From Triatoma infestans (lineage: Eukaryota; Arthropoda; Insecta; Hemiptera; Reduviidae), in contig JAAEAF010001123.1 in assembly GCA_011037195.1 (NCBI GenBank), positions 169,607 to 233,606 on the forward strand: a DNA stretch of 64,000 nt. Reading direction: 5' to 3'. Below, piece by piece: positions 34,741-46,339 of this stretch (positions are counted from its first letter, which is position 1; every line of letters starts with the position of its first letter). The translations under genes and the position numbers were made by a program. The notes below the pieces were generated by a model. That model saw nothing but the letters and a program-made list of their open reading frames with translations. It was not told the DNA's origin and did not search any database.

Positions 34741-34861
34741 GCGGGGCTGCGTATATTTGTCTGCTCCTAAAACCAAGTTGTGTAAGATCTGGTTCCCCGC
34801 CAACTATTTATAATAGCCAACAATTTATACATATTAAATATTCCAATTTAAAAGAAAAATT

Positions 34862-35098
34862 AGGGGAGGGATTAGCTAAGTGGTTAGTGTGTTGGACTCC
34901 CACGCGGAAGTCCCGGGTTCGAGTCCAGTGCTACCCTTAGAGTTTCTCTTCCTAGGAGCCTCTACAGCTCACTGTTCGGTGATGGACAGTGTTGTCTGTA
35001 GCGAGAGAACAGTGTCCGGAGGCCGGCAGTGCACTGAGAAGGGCGCCAATGACCACACATGTTGCCGCCGCCTTAAATTACAAAAAAAATAAAGAAAG
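34862..35098 (+). repeat. tRNA-derived SINE, short form
   Basis: Box A (GATTAGCTAAGTGGTTAGTG), box B (GGGTTCGAGTCC), body through GGAGGCCGGCAGTGCACTGA, then the ATGACCACACATGTTG tail and an A-rich end. AAAAGAAAAA occurs at 34850-34859 and 35099-35108, a possible target-site duplication, though low in complexity. Confidence 0.85.
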
Positions 35099-35157
35099 AA
35101 AAGAAAAAGTGTCCGTTACATCTGTGATATTTGCAGAAAGTTTTGGAGTGTTTCTTG

Positions 35158-35225
35158 CAATGGAGTGTAGAAGTGTTGCGATTCGTGTTGGGTTTTCAAA
35201 ATTGAATTCCACCGGAAATAATTAG
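35158..35225 (+). repeat. Family X head fragment
   Basis: GTAGAAGTGTTGCGATTCGT and GAATTCCACCGGAAATAATT are the first 70 bp of the X head. Confidence 0.6.
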
Positions 35226-36499
35226 TCTTCCCAAAATAAACGGGGATGAAACTAAAAAATAATAAAACTCAATAAAACATTCAATAAATACAGAGGACAC
35301 CCGAGTGTTTCTTTCTCTCTACAGTATTACTATCTTAGCCTTTCTATATTGATTCTCACAAAAAATCAATTACTTCAGTCATGTCTATAATTCTTTAAAA
35401 TTTAATGATTGGCATAGTGGGCTATCTTTTTTATTTGAAATATTTTTCAATTGTATGGAACGACTACCATTCTGCATCCTAAACTCCCGGACAACCCACC
35501 GAGCTTTCTGTAGATATGAATGCTGTGAAGTTGTCCATGCCTGGAAGCCTGACAGAAAGTGGCCGGAGACATGCCACAGTGGGGAGCCACTGAAAGCAAC
35601 CAGAGGTGCCTAATTTGATTAATGAGATTCCCATATGATTTTGCCTCCCAGACTAAAAGAAGTAGCTCATCATTCTTCCAGAACATTCAACTATCAAATT
35701 GGAGGAAAAGACTTGGTTGAACCACTCTTCCCTTGATGGTACATTAAGAATGACAAAAAACGTATTTTGTTAGCAGTCTATCAGAAGAAAAAGCTGCTAT
35801 ACCGCGATGGATTGGTAGAATGTCCATAACGTTTTAATAAAAAAAATAAAAAAATCTGCCTGTTTATAATATGCTTTTATTGGCAAGTTTTGCACCTTCA
35901 CAAAGTGCCATGGTCTCCCTGAAACGAAGTCTCCATAGCAGCAGTTGGTATTATTCGCAGTGCCAGACAAAAGAAAGAGCTGAATACTCTCAAGTAACAG
36001 TTTAGCAGGTTTTACCTCAATACGCCGTATTTTCAAAGAAATTGCTATGAAAATTTCATTTTAAAAAAGATAATATTTCCATTTGAAATATGAAAAATAC
36101 AAAAGCAAGAATGTTTTACAGATAAGATTTTTTTTATTTCCGCCTCTGTGAGAGGTTGTGCAGTAGAAAAAGGAAAATTGTTTATAAAATAGATTTGTAA
36201 TAGATGGAGGGGGGATGGAGAAGAGGAAGAGAAAGCTGAGAGAATTTTCCCTGTCGCTACTGGTGAAAATCTGTTTCATGAAAATGCAAATAGTACACTT
36301 GTATTCTGTGCGCGTGTGTGCAGACATATAGTAGTATTTGACAGCGGCAGTGAATTCCCTAGGGGATTTTAGAATCAAGCTCCCCAGGTAGCCTGGTTCC
36401 CTGTGCTGTCTGTGATATGAGATAGGTTGCATGGCGAAAAAAAACAATAATAAGCTCTATTCTCAGTGATTTCTATTCTTGCACAGAAAACATCTACTC
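35226..36499. other. Non-coding stretch
   Basis: No gene or repeat that I recognise. The 128-codon frame at 36061-36447 (-) is Phe/Ser/Tyr-rich and looks accidental. Confidence 0.45.
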
Positions 36500-37135
36500 G
36501 TATCACTTTTTACTTTCTCTTACTGCTGATTAGAGAAAGTATTGTAAACGTGTCAAAGTTTCGATATCAAGTTTTCACCAGAAATTAATTTTTTTTTTTT
36601 GAAAATGTTCACACGCGAACGGCATAAAGTTAAAAATGAAAAATCGTAGAATGTTATCTGTTAAAATTCCTCAACCGGAAGTACCACTTTACTGATTTTT
36701 TTTTTCACTTTTTTGCATTTTCTCAAAAATGGCTCCAACGATTTTCTTTAAAATTGATATATCAATTACATATATTAAATGCTACAACTTTTATTTGAAA
36801 CATTTCTCCAGGAAAATTAATTTAAGGACACTTTTGAAGGTGAGGTGGGGTTAGTTTTTCTTTAAAGTGCTATTTCCATTTATTACACAATTATTCATCT
36901 AAATAATAGTAATTATAATTAAATATGTTGCCCAAATTTTGAGTTTGAAGAAAATCGACTGACCGGAAGTGCATTTTTACTGAACAGATTTTTTCAGTTT
37001 TTGCCGTTTTTTCCATGAAAACTCCGACGAATTTCATTAAATGTGGAATACTAACTATAAAATTTGTCAATTACAACGTTGTAAACTACAGTAAGAGAAA
37101 TTTGTATGAGTGTTTCACATCAGCAATTTCTTATA
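36500..37135 (+). repeat. Family X copy with two modules
   Basis: It starts TTTTTACTTTCTCTTACTGC, has module starts near 36675 and 36963 (288 bp apart), and ends with the CTACAGTAAGAGAAATTTGT and GTTTCACATCAGC tail near 37086-37124. Confidence 0.85.
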
Positions 37136-37800
37136 TACACAGGCAAAAATAAAGAAAAAATACAGTCAGTTCGTTATTCAAAATATGATGTCAACTAATT
37201 AATTTAAATTGGAAGCTAGACTTCCAAGTTAGACTGCAGTGAGGTCGACCCACAATCCACAAAAGTGAGGTCGAAGATTTAGTGCACTTCATGGGCATGT
37301 ATTGTGGCTTTAGATTAAAATATTTTAATAAAGAACAGCTATCCAAGGGGGGGAAGTGGTGGAATACCTAAATAATAAGTAAAGTATTTAATTTAACCAG
37401 TTATTGCAAAGCTGCCTCAAGACCGGAAATAATGGAGAAACTGTACCATCCCCGCTCTTTCTCCGGGGACGATCTTCGTTTTACAGATCATGTTGTTTTA
37501 TTTCAATTTTGTTGTAAGGTTTTTCTTTTATTGTATTTTTATTTTCTATTATTATGTGTAAATATTTGTTAATTTTTACTGAAAAAGTTGTTTTTTGAAA
37601 TTAGGACAACCTACTTTTTAATTTCCGTATACATTTTATTGGTGCAATATCCTGAACTGATACTTGCTATAGAGACAAGTGTAACGGCATCCCTTCCCAA
37701 GGACCACGTCTAAAATCAATTTCGTCTCAACAATGTTTCAAATAAAAGTTAGTATAATTTGATATTTTATTAGAATAACAAATATAAAAATTTATTCGTT
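37136..37800. other. Non-coding stretch
   Basis: No recognisable gene or repeat. Confidence 0.5.
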
Positions 37801-38032
37801 TTTTTTTTTTTATTTAAGGCGTCTCAACATCTGTGGTCATTTGCCCCGGAGCCTTCTCATGCACTGCCGGCCTCCGGACAGTGTTCTCCCGTTACAGACA
37901 ACACTGTCATCACCGACAGTGAGCTGTAGGGGCTCCTCAGAGAGAAATCTAAGGGTACACGGCTGGATTCGAACCCGTGATCTCCGCGTTAACTAGTCCA
38001 GCGCGCTACCACTGAGCTAATCCCTTCCCTGA
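37801..38032 (-). repeat. tRNA-derived SINE, short form, full length
   Basis: ATTCGTT occurs at 37794-37800 and 38033-38039, a 7-bp target-site duplication. On the - strand: box A ATTAGCTCAGTGGTAGCGCG, box B GGGTTCGAATCC, the shared body, a tail with GACCACAGATGTTGAGACGC, and a poly(A) of about 14 at the end. Confidence 0.88.
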
Positions 38033-38184
38033 ATTCGTTATTTATTATTTGAATAATTTCGAATAATACATTCGAAATACTTAATGTAAATATAAAAGCC
38101 ACTGTAAATATAAAAGAGTATGTCTCAACAACAAATCATAAAATTAATATTAATAATAACAATAATATTTAATAATAATTTATC

Positions 38185-38365
38185 AAGGGAAGGGATGAGC
38201 TCAGTGGTAACTGACTTAGTTTTTCTATTCCTAGGAGCCTGAACAGTTTACTGACTGCTTGTGATGGGCAGTGTTGTTTGTAACGAGAGAACACTGTCCT
38301 AAGGCAAAAGGGTCCGGGCGCCAATAACCATAAAAGTTGACGCGCATTAAATTAAATTGAAATAA
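38185..38365 (+). repeat. tRNA-derived SINE, degenerate
   Basis: GAGCTCAGTGG is a box A remnant; the B box region is deleted. Body and tail blocks TGGGCAGTGTTG, GAGAGAACACTGTCC and AAAGTTGACGCGCATTAAAT remain. Confidence 0.75.
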
Positions 38366-40059
38366 TAATTTACTTACTTTTATACAGTGTAGACGTAAAT
38401 CTGAACAAGAAAAAAGAATGGAAAACCGGAAATAAGATCTAAATCACAAGCCAACATACAGTTTGTCCACAACAGCAAGGTAAAGAAAAAATTTCCCTTT
38501 TCTGATTTTTGTTCTCCCCCAGTTGAGCTCAATACAAGGGACTTAAGCTGTAAAGTCCATGGTTAGCTGGAGCGGAGGAATTCTCCAGTTTATAACTTTG
38601 GAAAAAAGGAAGAGGAAAAAATAGGAAACTCTTCAGGATTTTTGTGGTGGTCACAAAGTGTGTTCTGAAGAAAGATGAAAAGAAAACTGAGGGAGTGGAA
38701 AGGCCTTTTTCTTTCTTCTTTTTTTAAGCTTTAGGGTTTAGGGATGAAAGGGAGGGAACGAACAGCCGTCTTCCTCTTTGGTAGTGGATATTTAGAGAAG
38801 CATTAGTGGACTCAGGTTTGACTGGTCGGAAAAGGAATAGTGCAAAGGCATTGTCCATTGGAACGGAGGTGCAGTAAAGTTCAGTGTACCAGTAAGTAAG
38901 GGAAAAAGAGTTTGTGTGTACTTGAAGGGTAAGTGGGGAGGGATAGGGAAACGGCCCTTTTTAACATCAAAATGTGGGTGCGTAATATGGAAAAGCTTTG
39001 GGCAAACACATTACATTTCCTTCAAACTTGCTGGTCTCATTTTTTTCATTTTATGGTATTATTTTAGTTATGGTTCTAGCTTACCGTTCAGTAGGTGTTT
39101 TATCATCTTTAACACAGTATAACAAAGTGAGACTCAAGTGGAAACCAGCCTCCTTCCGCTAGGAGATGTGCGCGTGCCAGCCTTCTATAAGAGAGAGTTG
39201 ATCCGTCGGTTTTAGGCATCGAGTTAATTAAATTTCCACAATACACACCCTTCACAACTACCTGCTGTACACCTTGCTTGCCTGTTTACTAGTATTCCAC
39301 CTTTGTAGCCAGAAATGCTAGACACACACACACACACACACACTCCATCTTTAACTTAAACGCTGTTGTGTTCCTAATCTTGCTAGTAATCCTGTGGAAC
39401 TTGGCTTTGCTTAGTGCGCTGTGTGTATGCTGCTTACTTGTGTTGATAGTGTGTTTTAGTGTCACACGAGACTGTAGCGTTAAACCAAAGGTAGTAGACT
39501 GTATACAGCCTAGAGCACAAACCTCTTGTCTCACAGCTAATTACGCTGCACGTCTACCTTTCCCCCACGACCGATAAACAAGGGCTGTTAATTCTCCCTC
39601 ACGCATAACCACAAACCACACAGACATAGACAGACATAGACAACAAGACTTGAAATGCTTAACAGTTTACTTCATGCTGAATATCACTGCCATTCATACT
39701 TAACAGTGTACTATCCTTCATCTTCATCCTCTCCATAATTTTCCATCTGGCTAAATAACTCCCCTACCACTTATAAACTAATTTGGCTTTATAATTCTTC
39801 TTATTGGATTAAAATAGATTTAACACCATCGGTGGAGTCTAGGCTAATAAGAAGTTAAATACAAGTCAAAAAAGAAACACAAGCTCTTTTCTCTTAAAAT
39901 ACAGAGATTAATTTTACGCTTGCGCAAAAAAACGAAACTGAAACAGCTACACATTTAATACAATAAAGCAAAATTTTCTAAAACTAGGAATTTTTAATTT
40001 AGGTTTAATTGCCCTTAATGTTTTGATTAACATTGTTAGACTATCAGGCAGGTCCATAC
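38366..40059. other. Non-coding stretch with microsatellite
   Basis: No supported gene. (CA)n at 39322-39342 accounts for the Cys/Val-rich end of the 81-codon - frame there. Confidence 0.5.
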
Positions 40060-40395
40060 ATACATTTAAAGACATGAAGGTTTTCGGACAAACTCCATCT
40101 ACCGCAAGTACAAATTTGCTCAATAATTTTCAGTTTTTCGCGATTTTCTCGAAAAGGCTCCAAAGATTTTCTTTAAACTTCGTATACTATCTACACACAT
40201 AAATACCTAGCATTTTTATTGGGAACTTTCTCCCTTGAATTGATTTTTTTGGGTGAAAGCATTATCTAAGCTTTCCTTTAAATTGCCACTTCAGTACAGT
40301 GTATGGTTCTGCCACTTCTATAACATTAATATGTATTGAAGCAATGCTAGAATTTCAAATTTGGAAAAAGTCTGCGATTTCCAGAATAGGTTTCT
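40060..40395 (+). repeat. Family X half-copy, left arm of a palindrome
   Basis: Second-subfamily module: CGCGATTTTCTCGAAAAGGC, CTATCTACACACATAAATAC and CCACTTCAGTACAGTGTATG. It runs into an inverted half-copy at about 40400. Confidence 0.8.
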
Positions 40396-40399
40396 GAGT

Positions 40400-41045
40400 T
40401 TGATAGGTTTATATCTGTGCAGTTAACATTCCAAATTTAAAGCAAATCATTGTAGTCGTTTGACAAGAAAATCCCCCACCCAAACTCAAAAACCTATTTT
40501 GTAAAGTCGTACTTCCGGTAAAACGATTTTCTTCAAATTTGGAATTCTAGCAGTGGTTCTGAATATACATTAATATATTCTATGAATGGTAGAACCATAC
40601 ACTGTAGTGAAGTGGTGTCTTTAGAGGAAAACTTGACCCCCAAAAAACAATTTTTTTCAAATAAAGTAATAGCTATATATGTATGTACATAGCATACATA
40701 ATTTTTAAAAAATCGTTGCAGCTGTTTTCAATAAAATTGCGAAAAATTAAAACAAAAAATCATTCAATAAAGAGCCATTTCCGGTTGATGAATTTTGCCG
40801 GAAGTCTTGTTGTCAGATGCGCTGTTTGTATGAAAACGTAATACCAAGTTTGATACTTTCTGTTTTTTTTTTCGTTTTTGAGATATATTGTTACCCACAC
40901 ATACCTGCAAATTAAGACCATTCGCACAAAACATTTGTTTTCGCACTCAGGGTATTCAAAACAGGTATTTCCGGTGAACAAACTCAATTTTGTAACTTTG
41001 ACACGATCGTAATACGTTTCTTTTACCACGAGTAAGAAAGTAAAA
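40400..41045 (-). repeat. Family X copy, right arm of a palindrome
   Basis: The inverted version of the same module, with CATACACTGTAGTGAAGTGG near 40595, followed by the full X head on the - strand to CTTTTACCACGAGTAAGAAA near 41019. Together with 40060-40395 it forms a long imperfect inverted repeat. Confidence 0.8.
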
Positions 41046-41604
41046 AAAAGATAAATACAGTGTATTCAACTAAATTGCATTTATAATAATAAACAGTGAC
41101 TAAAATTCCGGTAGATGTAGGTTGGTTTATCCAGTTGGCGTTGCTATGGTAACATCCCAGGTGTCACATTTATTATAATCTATATGTATAAGTATATTAT
41201 ATTATTACTTTAAGTTATTTCGCTTTCTGTATATCTTGGCTCATTTTTCACTATTTCTCTTGTACATTCTCTTACTCACATTCATTCCCTATCGCTCACA
41301 TCTCATTTTCTATATTTTTCGCTTACTTTCGTTTACTAATTTCACATACATTGAGTCTCACTTTCTCTTTGTCTCAGTCATTTCTCTTATTCTACATGAC
41401 CAATCCATCTATTATGTATTCTTAATATGCTTTTTCTTCTTCAATTTTTTCTTCACTTTTACGACGACTTCAGACATGGCCAATTTTTTGTGGCTATGTT
41501 AGTGATCTTTTAAATTTTATTCATTAATTTCAATTTTACAACTATATAGATACATACAAACTCCTGCAACAAGTGAATAGGTGGACCAAAAAAAAAAAAA
41601 TTCG
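41046..41604. other. Non-coding stretch
   Basis: No recognisable gene. The 88-codon frame at 41236 (+) is hydrophobic and T-rich but has no family signature. Confidence 0.45.
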
Positions 41605-41706
41605 GGTGGAACACTCACACGACTTTCTCAGACTTTAATTACAACTTAATGGAAAAGAAATTACCATCAGAGATATTTTCCGTGATAGCCTGCTTCTTTT
41701 TGCGGT

Positions 41707-41740
41707 CATCGATCGGTTTCGGGCGTTCGTCCATCAAACA
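41707..41740 (-). ncRNA. Hammerhead relic, element C left arm
   Basis: On the - strand GAAA, CCGATC and GATG remain, but the text between TTTGA and TGG lacks about 15 bases that include CATC and most of CTGATGA. The flanking TGA repeats suggest deletion by microhomology. It should be inactive. Confidence 0.65.
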
Positions 41741-41802
41741 GTGTGATAACATAGATTGACACAGAGCAAATCATCTGGGTCATCACACTGTTTGACAAAA
41801 AG

Positions 41803-41840
41803 CATCCTGATGATGGGCGAACGGCCGAAACCGGTCGATA
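41803..41840 (+). ncRNA. Hammerhead ribozyme motif, element C right arm
   Basis: CATC, CTGATGA, T, GGGC-GAAC-GGCC, GAAA, CCGGTC, GATA. The core boxes are intact. Stem II has one G-G mismatch and stem I has lost its fourth pair (GATA for GATG). Confidence 0.75.
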
Positions 41841-42774
41841 ACCGCAAAAAGAAGCCAGGCATCACGGAAAATATCTCTTGATGCTTTCCAGCTCTGCGGA
41901 ACCAACCACAACAACTAAAAGAAATTACTTTCAAAATGTTTAGTAATATAACATTTTTAGCCACAAAAAAAGTGATAGGTGCTTTTACAAATGTAGCTCG
42001 AATGTCAGCATCCTTTGCCTCAACTAGTAAACCTTATAGCGGCAGTTGAAATATTAATCTAGCTGACTGATCGCCCAGAACCCCCCCCCCCTAAGATCAG
42101 TTTTTTCAGAAAAAATGTTACAAGTGAAAATGATCGGTTTGAAGTTAATATTCCAAATTTAAAGGAAATCGGGAAAGTCCATTTCCAGAAAAATTCCAAG
42201 AACTCAAACAAAACAAAAAACCTATAAAGTAGTACTTCCGGTTGACTGATCTTCAAATGTAGAACTGTAGCAATGTCTCTAATATATATTATTACATAAT
42301 TGTAATTTAGAGGAAAGCTAAACGCTACTCAATTTTTCTAGGAAAATGTATTAAATAAAAGTGATAAATTTAATGTCTGTATACATAGTGTACGAGAAAT
42401 CGCACTTCCAGTGAGTAGATTGTTCTTAAAACCTTCGTTTCAGATGGTGTGGTAGTACTAATAAATAGAATGAATACCAAGTTTGGGCTACCTGCAATTC
42501 TTCCGTTTTTGAGATATTTCAATACACAAACACATACCAACCGTTCGCTCAGAGCACCTCACAACATGTATTGCCGATGAAAAACTCAAAATTTCGAATA
42601 TTCGCTACAATCGCAATACTTCCTCGTGTTGCTAGACATTTACCCAACAGTCGTCAACAAACTGAAAGTCGAACAATAATTATTTACGGACTAGAGAAGG
42701 AACAGAAATTTGATAGAAAGAAAAAATCTACATATAACTAGTGTTAGACCGACTTGTGTAAGTGTTAATAAAAA

Positions 42775-43045
42775 AAAAAAAAAACTCAAAGAAAATCCTT
42801 GGAGCTGTTTTCCAAAATAATCGCCGAAAAAAGAACTGAAAAATGCCTTAAATAAAGTAGGATTCCCTGTTAAGGAATTTTGTCGTCCGAAATGTTGCTG
42901 TCAGCAGATCACCTACCGACATACAAACGGAATCTCAAGAATAAGAAATCTTTATATTCTACTTTCACAAACACTAAGAAACCATTTTTTTTTTGTTTTG
43001 AAACTGCGGTGAAACACTCGCTCTCTTTCTCTTATTACAACTAAT
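42775..43045 (-). repeat. Family X fragment
   Basis: Diverged inverted module and head pieces (CCGAAAAAAGAACTGAAAAA, GAATTTTGTCGTCCGAAATG), then a tail CGGTGAAACACTCGCTC that opens the next copy. Confidence 0.55.
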
Positions 43046-43750
43046 AGAATTTATTAGGAAATTTTTCTTGATTACAAGAAATGAAAAGTGGTTGTTTGTA
43101 ACAGTTTAAATGGGCTTGCTGCCATAAATCACATATATACCTGCAGTGTAACTAGTATAGGAGCGCCCTCTATCTCAACTAAAGCTTGTAGCAACAGTTT
43201 AACCTTATCGCCAGGTCCACATCACACCGCTACAATCAATATTCCCAGAAAAATCATTCAAATAAATATTATAGAATTCTATCTGTGCAGTGAGCATTCC
43301 AAGTTTTTAAAAAAATGGTTGTAGCCGTAAATGAAAAAAATGCCAAAAAATTCATAAATTTATTCTGTTAAATTGCAGTTCTGGTCAACCGAGTTTTTTC
43401 AAATTTGGGAATGCTATCTCTGCTTCTAATGTATACCAATATATACAAATATGGTAATGCTTCTAATGTATATGGTAATAGCATACATAATACTGAAGTG
43501 GTAGTTTAGAGGAAATATAATGGAGAGCTATCTGTGTATGATACTATATAGTGTTGGAAGGAAAACTGATGCCGTTTACGAATAAATCGCGAAAAACTAA
43601 AAGAAACTTTCAGTAAAGTAGCACTTACGGTTAAAGAATTTTGCCAGAAACCTCGTTGTCAGATGCGGTGATAAGATCTAAACTGAATACCAAGTTCGAG
43701 CTTCCTTGTGATTTTTCTTTTTTGAGATATATTGTTTATACATACACACA

Positions 43751-43783
<33 letters not shown>

Positions 43784-43920
43784 TTTAGCAATATTTATGT
43801 ATATATAGGCCAATCGCTAAAATCCTTATTTTCTTATCCAGGGGATCTCAAAACATTTTCGCATTTCCGGTGAAATCTCAATTTTGAAAATTTGACACGA
43901 TCACAAAGCAGTAAAGAGTT
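43046..43920 (-). repeat. Family X copy
   Basis: Second-subfamily modules with start points near 43630 and 43390, and head at 43838-43912 with TTCCGGTGAAATCTCAATTT. An uninterrupted CA/CG tract at 43741-43781 sits at the usual (TG)n position. Confidence 0.75.
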
Positions 43921-44754
43921 CATATTTAACATAATACGATCTAGTTTTTGTCTATACATTTCAATATCCACCAAACTCCAACTGTCTGTCAGTATGTCTG
44001 TCGGAAAACATATGCAGACAATGTGTTTGTTGATAAAGTTTAAACAAAAAGCTAGTTTAGATGATGTTATAGAGCGACATCTCATCATCACTAGTGATGT
44101 TGCGTGATATCATAGACAAAACATAACCGTTACATCTATCTCCATCGATTGATCCATCTATTTAAAGAAGATATATATTGTTAGGTATATGTTATTAATT
44201 TAGCTTTATGTTTCCTTTGAATTCATTATGATTTATTCCCGTTGTATAGCTCCCGCCGCCTCATCTTGGGCGAATAAATGTGTAGCATTAAACTCAGTAA
44301 TTTATAGGAAATTTATGTTTTAATATCGCTTTCTTTCATCCTTACACAGAGATATCTTCTCTTCTCGTTGTTGAGGGACTCACTCTCACTACTGATCTCC
44401 CATATTTTGCGTAGGAAACTAGTTATTTTCTCTTTCTTTGCTTTTATTTCTGGAACAGAAACCTTCCATCGTCTGCTCAGTTTCTGTACATAGCTGAGCC
44501 CTACGGAAATTTTGGAACTGGTGTCATTGGCACTATTAAACAGCGGAAAAGTTTGAAGAAATTTAATAACTCTGTTTCAGCTGCTAACCACGTGTAAAGG
44601 AAAGGCGAAGAGCAAACCATAGGTTCTACTCTCTAATCCACAACTAAGCAACTACAAGACCAGAAAGAAGGCTAAAAGACTACAAGTTTAAGAAACCACT
44701 CCTTTTATTGAAGGTATCCGCACGAAAATAGACGATCTGAAGGATCGGATTCTT
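43921..44754. other. Non-coding stretch
   Basis: No recognisable gene or repeat. The overlapping 71- and 85-codon frames on opposite strands at 43834-44107 are not supported by any domain. Confidence 0.45.
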
Positions 44755-45080
44755 TTTCTTCTTATTTGGCCTCCCTAACAATTCCCCTCCAAAACTCCCG
44801 GTCAAGCGCCTGTCTCCGCCATTCCGTCACTCTAACCTTATTTAAATTTTCCTCCAGATCGTCAATCCAACGTTTCCTAGAGCGTCCTCTCTTTCTTCTC
44901 CCCATAAAAATCACAACCAACACCTTTGTTCGATCATTCTCGAACCTTGCGACTTGTCCCAGCTATCTGATTCTTCTGGCCTTAATGAACTGGACAATAT
45001 CTTCATGCACAATTATAACGTCCAATTCCTGGTTAAGTATTGGACTAGAATGGATCCTGGATTTTTTCTGGAAATGAAGA
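44755..45080 (-). pseudogene. C-terminal end of a non-LTR reverse transcriptase
   Basis: On the - strand the frame gives LGQVARFENDRTKVL, GRRKRGRSRKRWIDDLEEN, then WRRQALDREFWRGIVREAK. This is the same type of retrotransposon C-terminal tail as at 14064-14345 but from a different family. The usual LGHVERM appears as LGQVARF, and a stop separates it from upstream sequence. Nothing of the polymerase palm is seen. It is a dead 5'-truncated copy. Confidence 0.7.
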
Positions 45081-45112
45081 AGCTGATGGTCTCGCTGAGG
45101 AAGGAATCTAGT
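45068..45112 (+). pseudogene. RNase H end fragment of a retroelement
   Basis: GGAAATGAAGAAGCTGATGG onward reads GNEEADGLAEEG, the closing block of retroelement RNase H domains, in the orientation opposite to the neighbouring relic. It is very short and could be coincidence. Confidence 0.35.
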
Positions 45113-45904
45113 TTATCTTGATTTCGTTTTATTAGGTTGGCAAATTCTTTGAATTGTTATTCGACAGGGTTTCACGATAAAACGTGAATAAAATTATTGT
45201 TACAGAAAGATAAAATTTGGGCATCATAAATTCCTTGAAATTATGGTAAATAACTTATTAAAAGAAACCAGATACAAAAAGTATTTCTATTTGTGTGATG
45301 AGAAAGCAAATTCAAAATCAGCCGCCAATAAATTGGTTAAAGTGAACAATCTTTGAAAAGCCTAAAAAAATAAAAGAATAAATGTACTCAAAAAAAGAAA
45401 AACTAAGCCTAACTTTAAGATGGTTGGGATGTATGGAAAACTTTTCCCTCAACTTGGGGAAAGCAGTTTATCCAACCCTAACGAACTTTAAAAAAAAAAG
45501 GAAAAACTTTTCTTGCACAATGACAAAATTATGTTTCAAAGAGAAAGTAAAAAAACAAGAAAGAGAAGCCGACATGAACGCAGCAGGCTCAAGAAGTTTT
45601 TCCATGTGGTAGGGAATGTATATATATATATATATAGCATTAATAAAGTATTACATAAAATATGCCTTCGCCTCAAAAGAATAAAGAATCAATAAATAAG
45701 TTTTTTATTAACTTTATTGAAAACATTGAAGTAAAAAGTTTAAAATATATTATTTTATTTTTATTAATTGTTTATTTATTATAGATTTTTATTTGTCTTA
45801 TTTAAATGCAATGAATATTTTTTTTTTGAAACAGCTGATCATTAACAACAACAACAAAAAACAGCTGATTCATAACCTAACCTATCCTATTTGCTTGTTC
45901 TTCA
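45113..45904. other. Non-coding stretch
   Basis: No supported gene. A (TA)n tract lies at 45618-45637. Confidence 0.5.
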
Positions 45905-46205
45905 TCGTGGAATTGCGATCGTGTCAACTTTTCGAAATTCACTTTTCCCCGGAAATGTGTTTTGAGATCCCTGACTAGGAAAAAAAAAATGTTTTTAGCG
46001 AAAGGTCTGTAGGTGTGAATGTTAACAAAATATCTCAAAAACGAAAAATGGCAGGAAGCCTTAAACTTGGTATTCCGTTCCCGAAGGTTTCGGACAAAAT
46101 TTACCAGCCGTAAATACGACTTTACGGAATGTATTTTTTTTCTCTTTTTTATTCGGGAGGTCATTGAACATCGTATTTTGAAAATGTAACACGAACTCCA
46201 TACTT
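45905..46205 (+). repeat. Family X head and partial module
   Basis: GCGATCGTGTCAACTTTTCG at 45915 and AACAAAATATCTCAAAAACG at 46024 are X head blocks; a module follows and the piece breaks off near 46205. Confidence 0.75.
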
Positions 46206-46339
46206 CCTGTTACAGCGATAAGAGTGAGTAAAAAAGTAAAGCTTGGCGGCTTTCGTACATAAATATCTAAAAAGTTGCTCCCGAGAATGCCATAACAAAT
46301 TTGGACTCTCAACAATTTTTTCTTTTTTGGGGGCAGGCT

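Larger units (their letters stand above)
41665..41916 (+). mobile_element. Hammerhead foldback element C, 252 bp
   Basis: AAAAGAAATTAC at 41653-41664 is repeated at 41917-41928, a perfect 12-bp target-site duplication. Inverted arms begin with GAGATATTTTCCGTGATAGC. The right end has the one-sided extension TTTCCAGCTCTGCGGAACC plus ACAACAACT, as in element A. The right arm keeps a near-complete hammerhead; the left arm has lost part of its core by deletion. The interior is related to element A (CTATGTTATCACAC). No protein is encoded. Confidence 0.85.
41605..42625 (-). repeat. Family X copy split by hammerhead element C
   Basis: The tail at 41605-41630 (GGTGGAACACTCACACGACT) is followed within 40 bp by element C. 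X sequence resumes at 41917 and runs through module starts near 42235 and 42410 to the head at 42560-42625. Confidence 0.75.

Noticed and set aside
35447..36036. Gene from two neighbouring 79-codon frames on the - strand
   Set aside because: Different frames, no shared domain, no splice or codon signal that I could defend.
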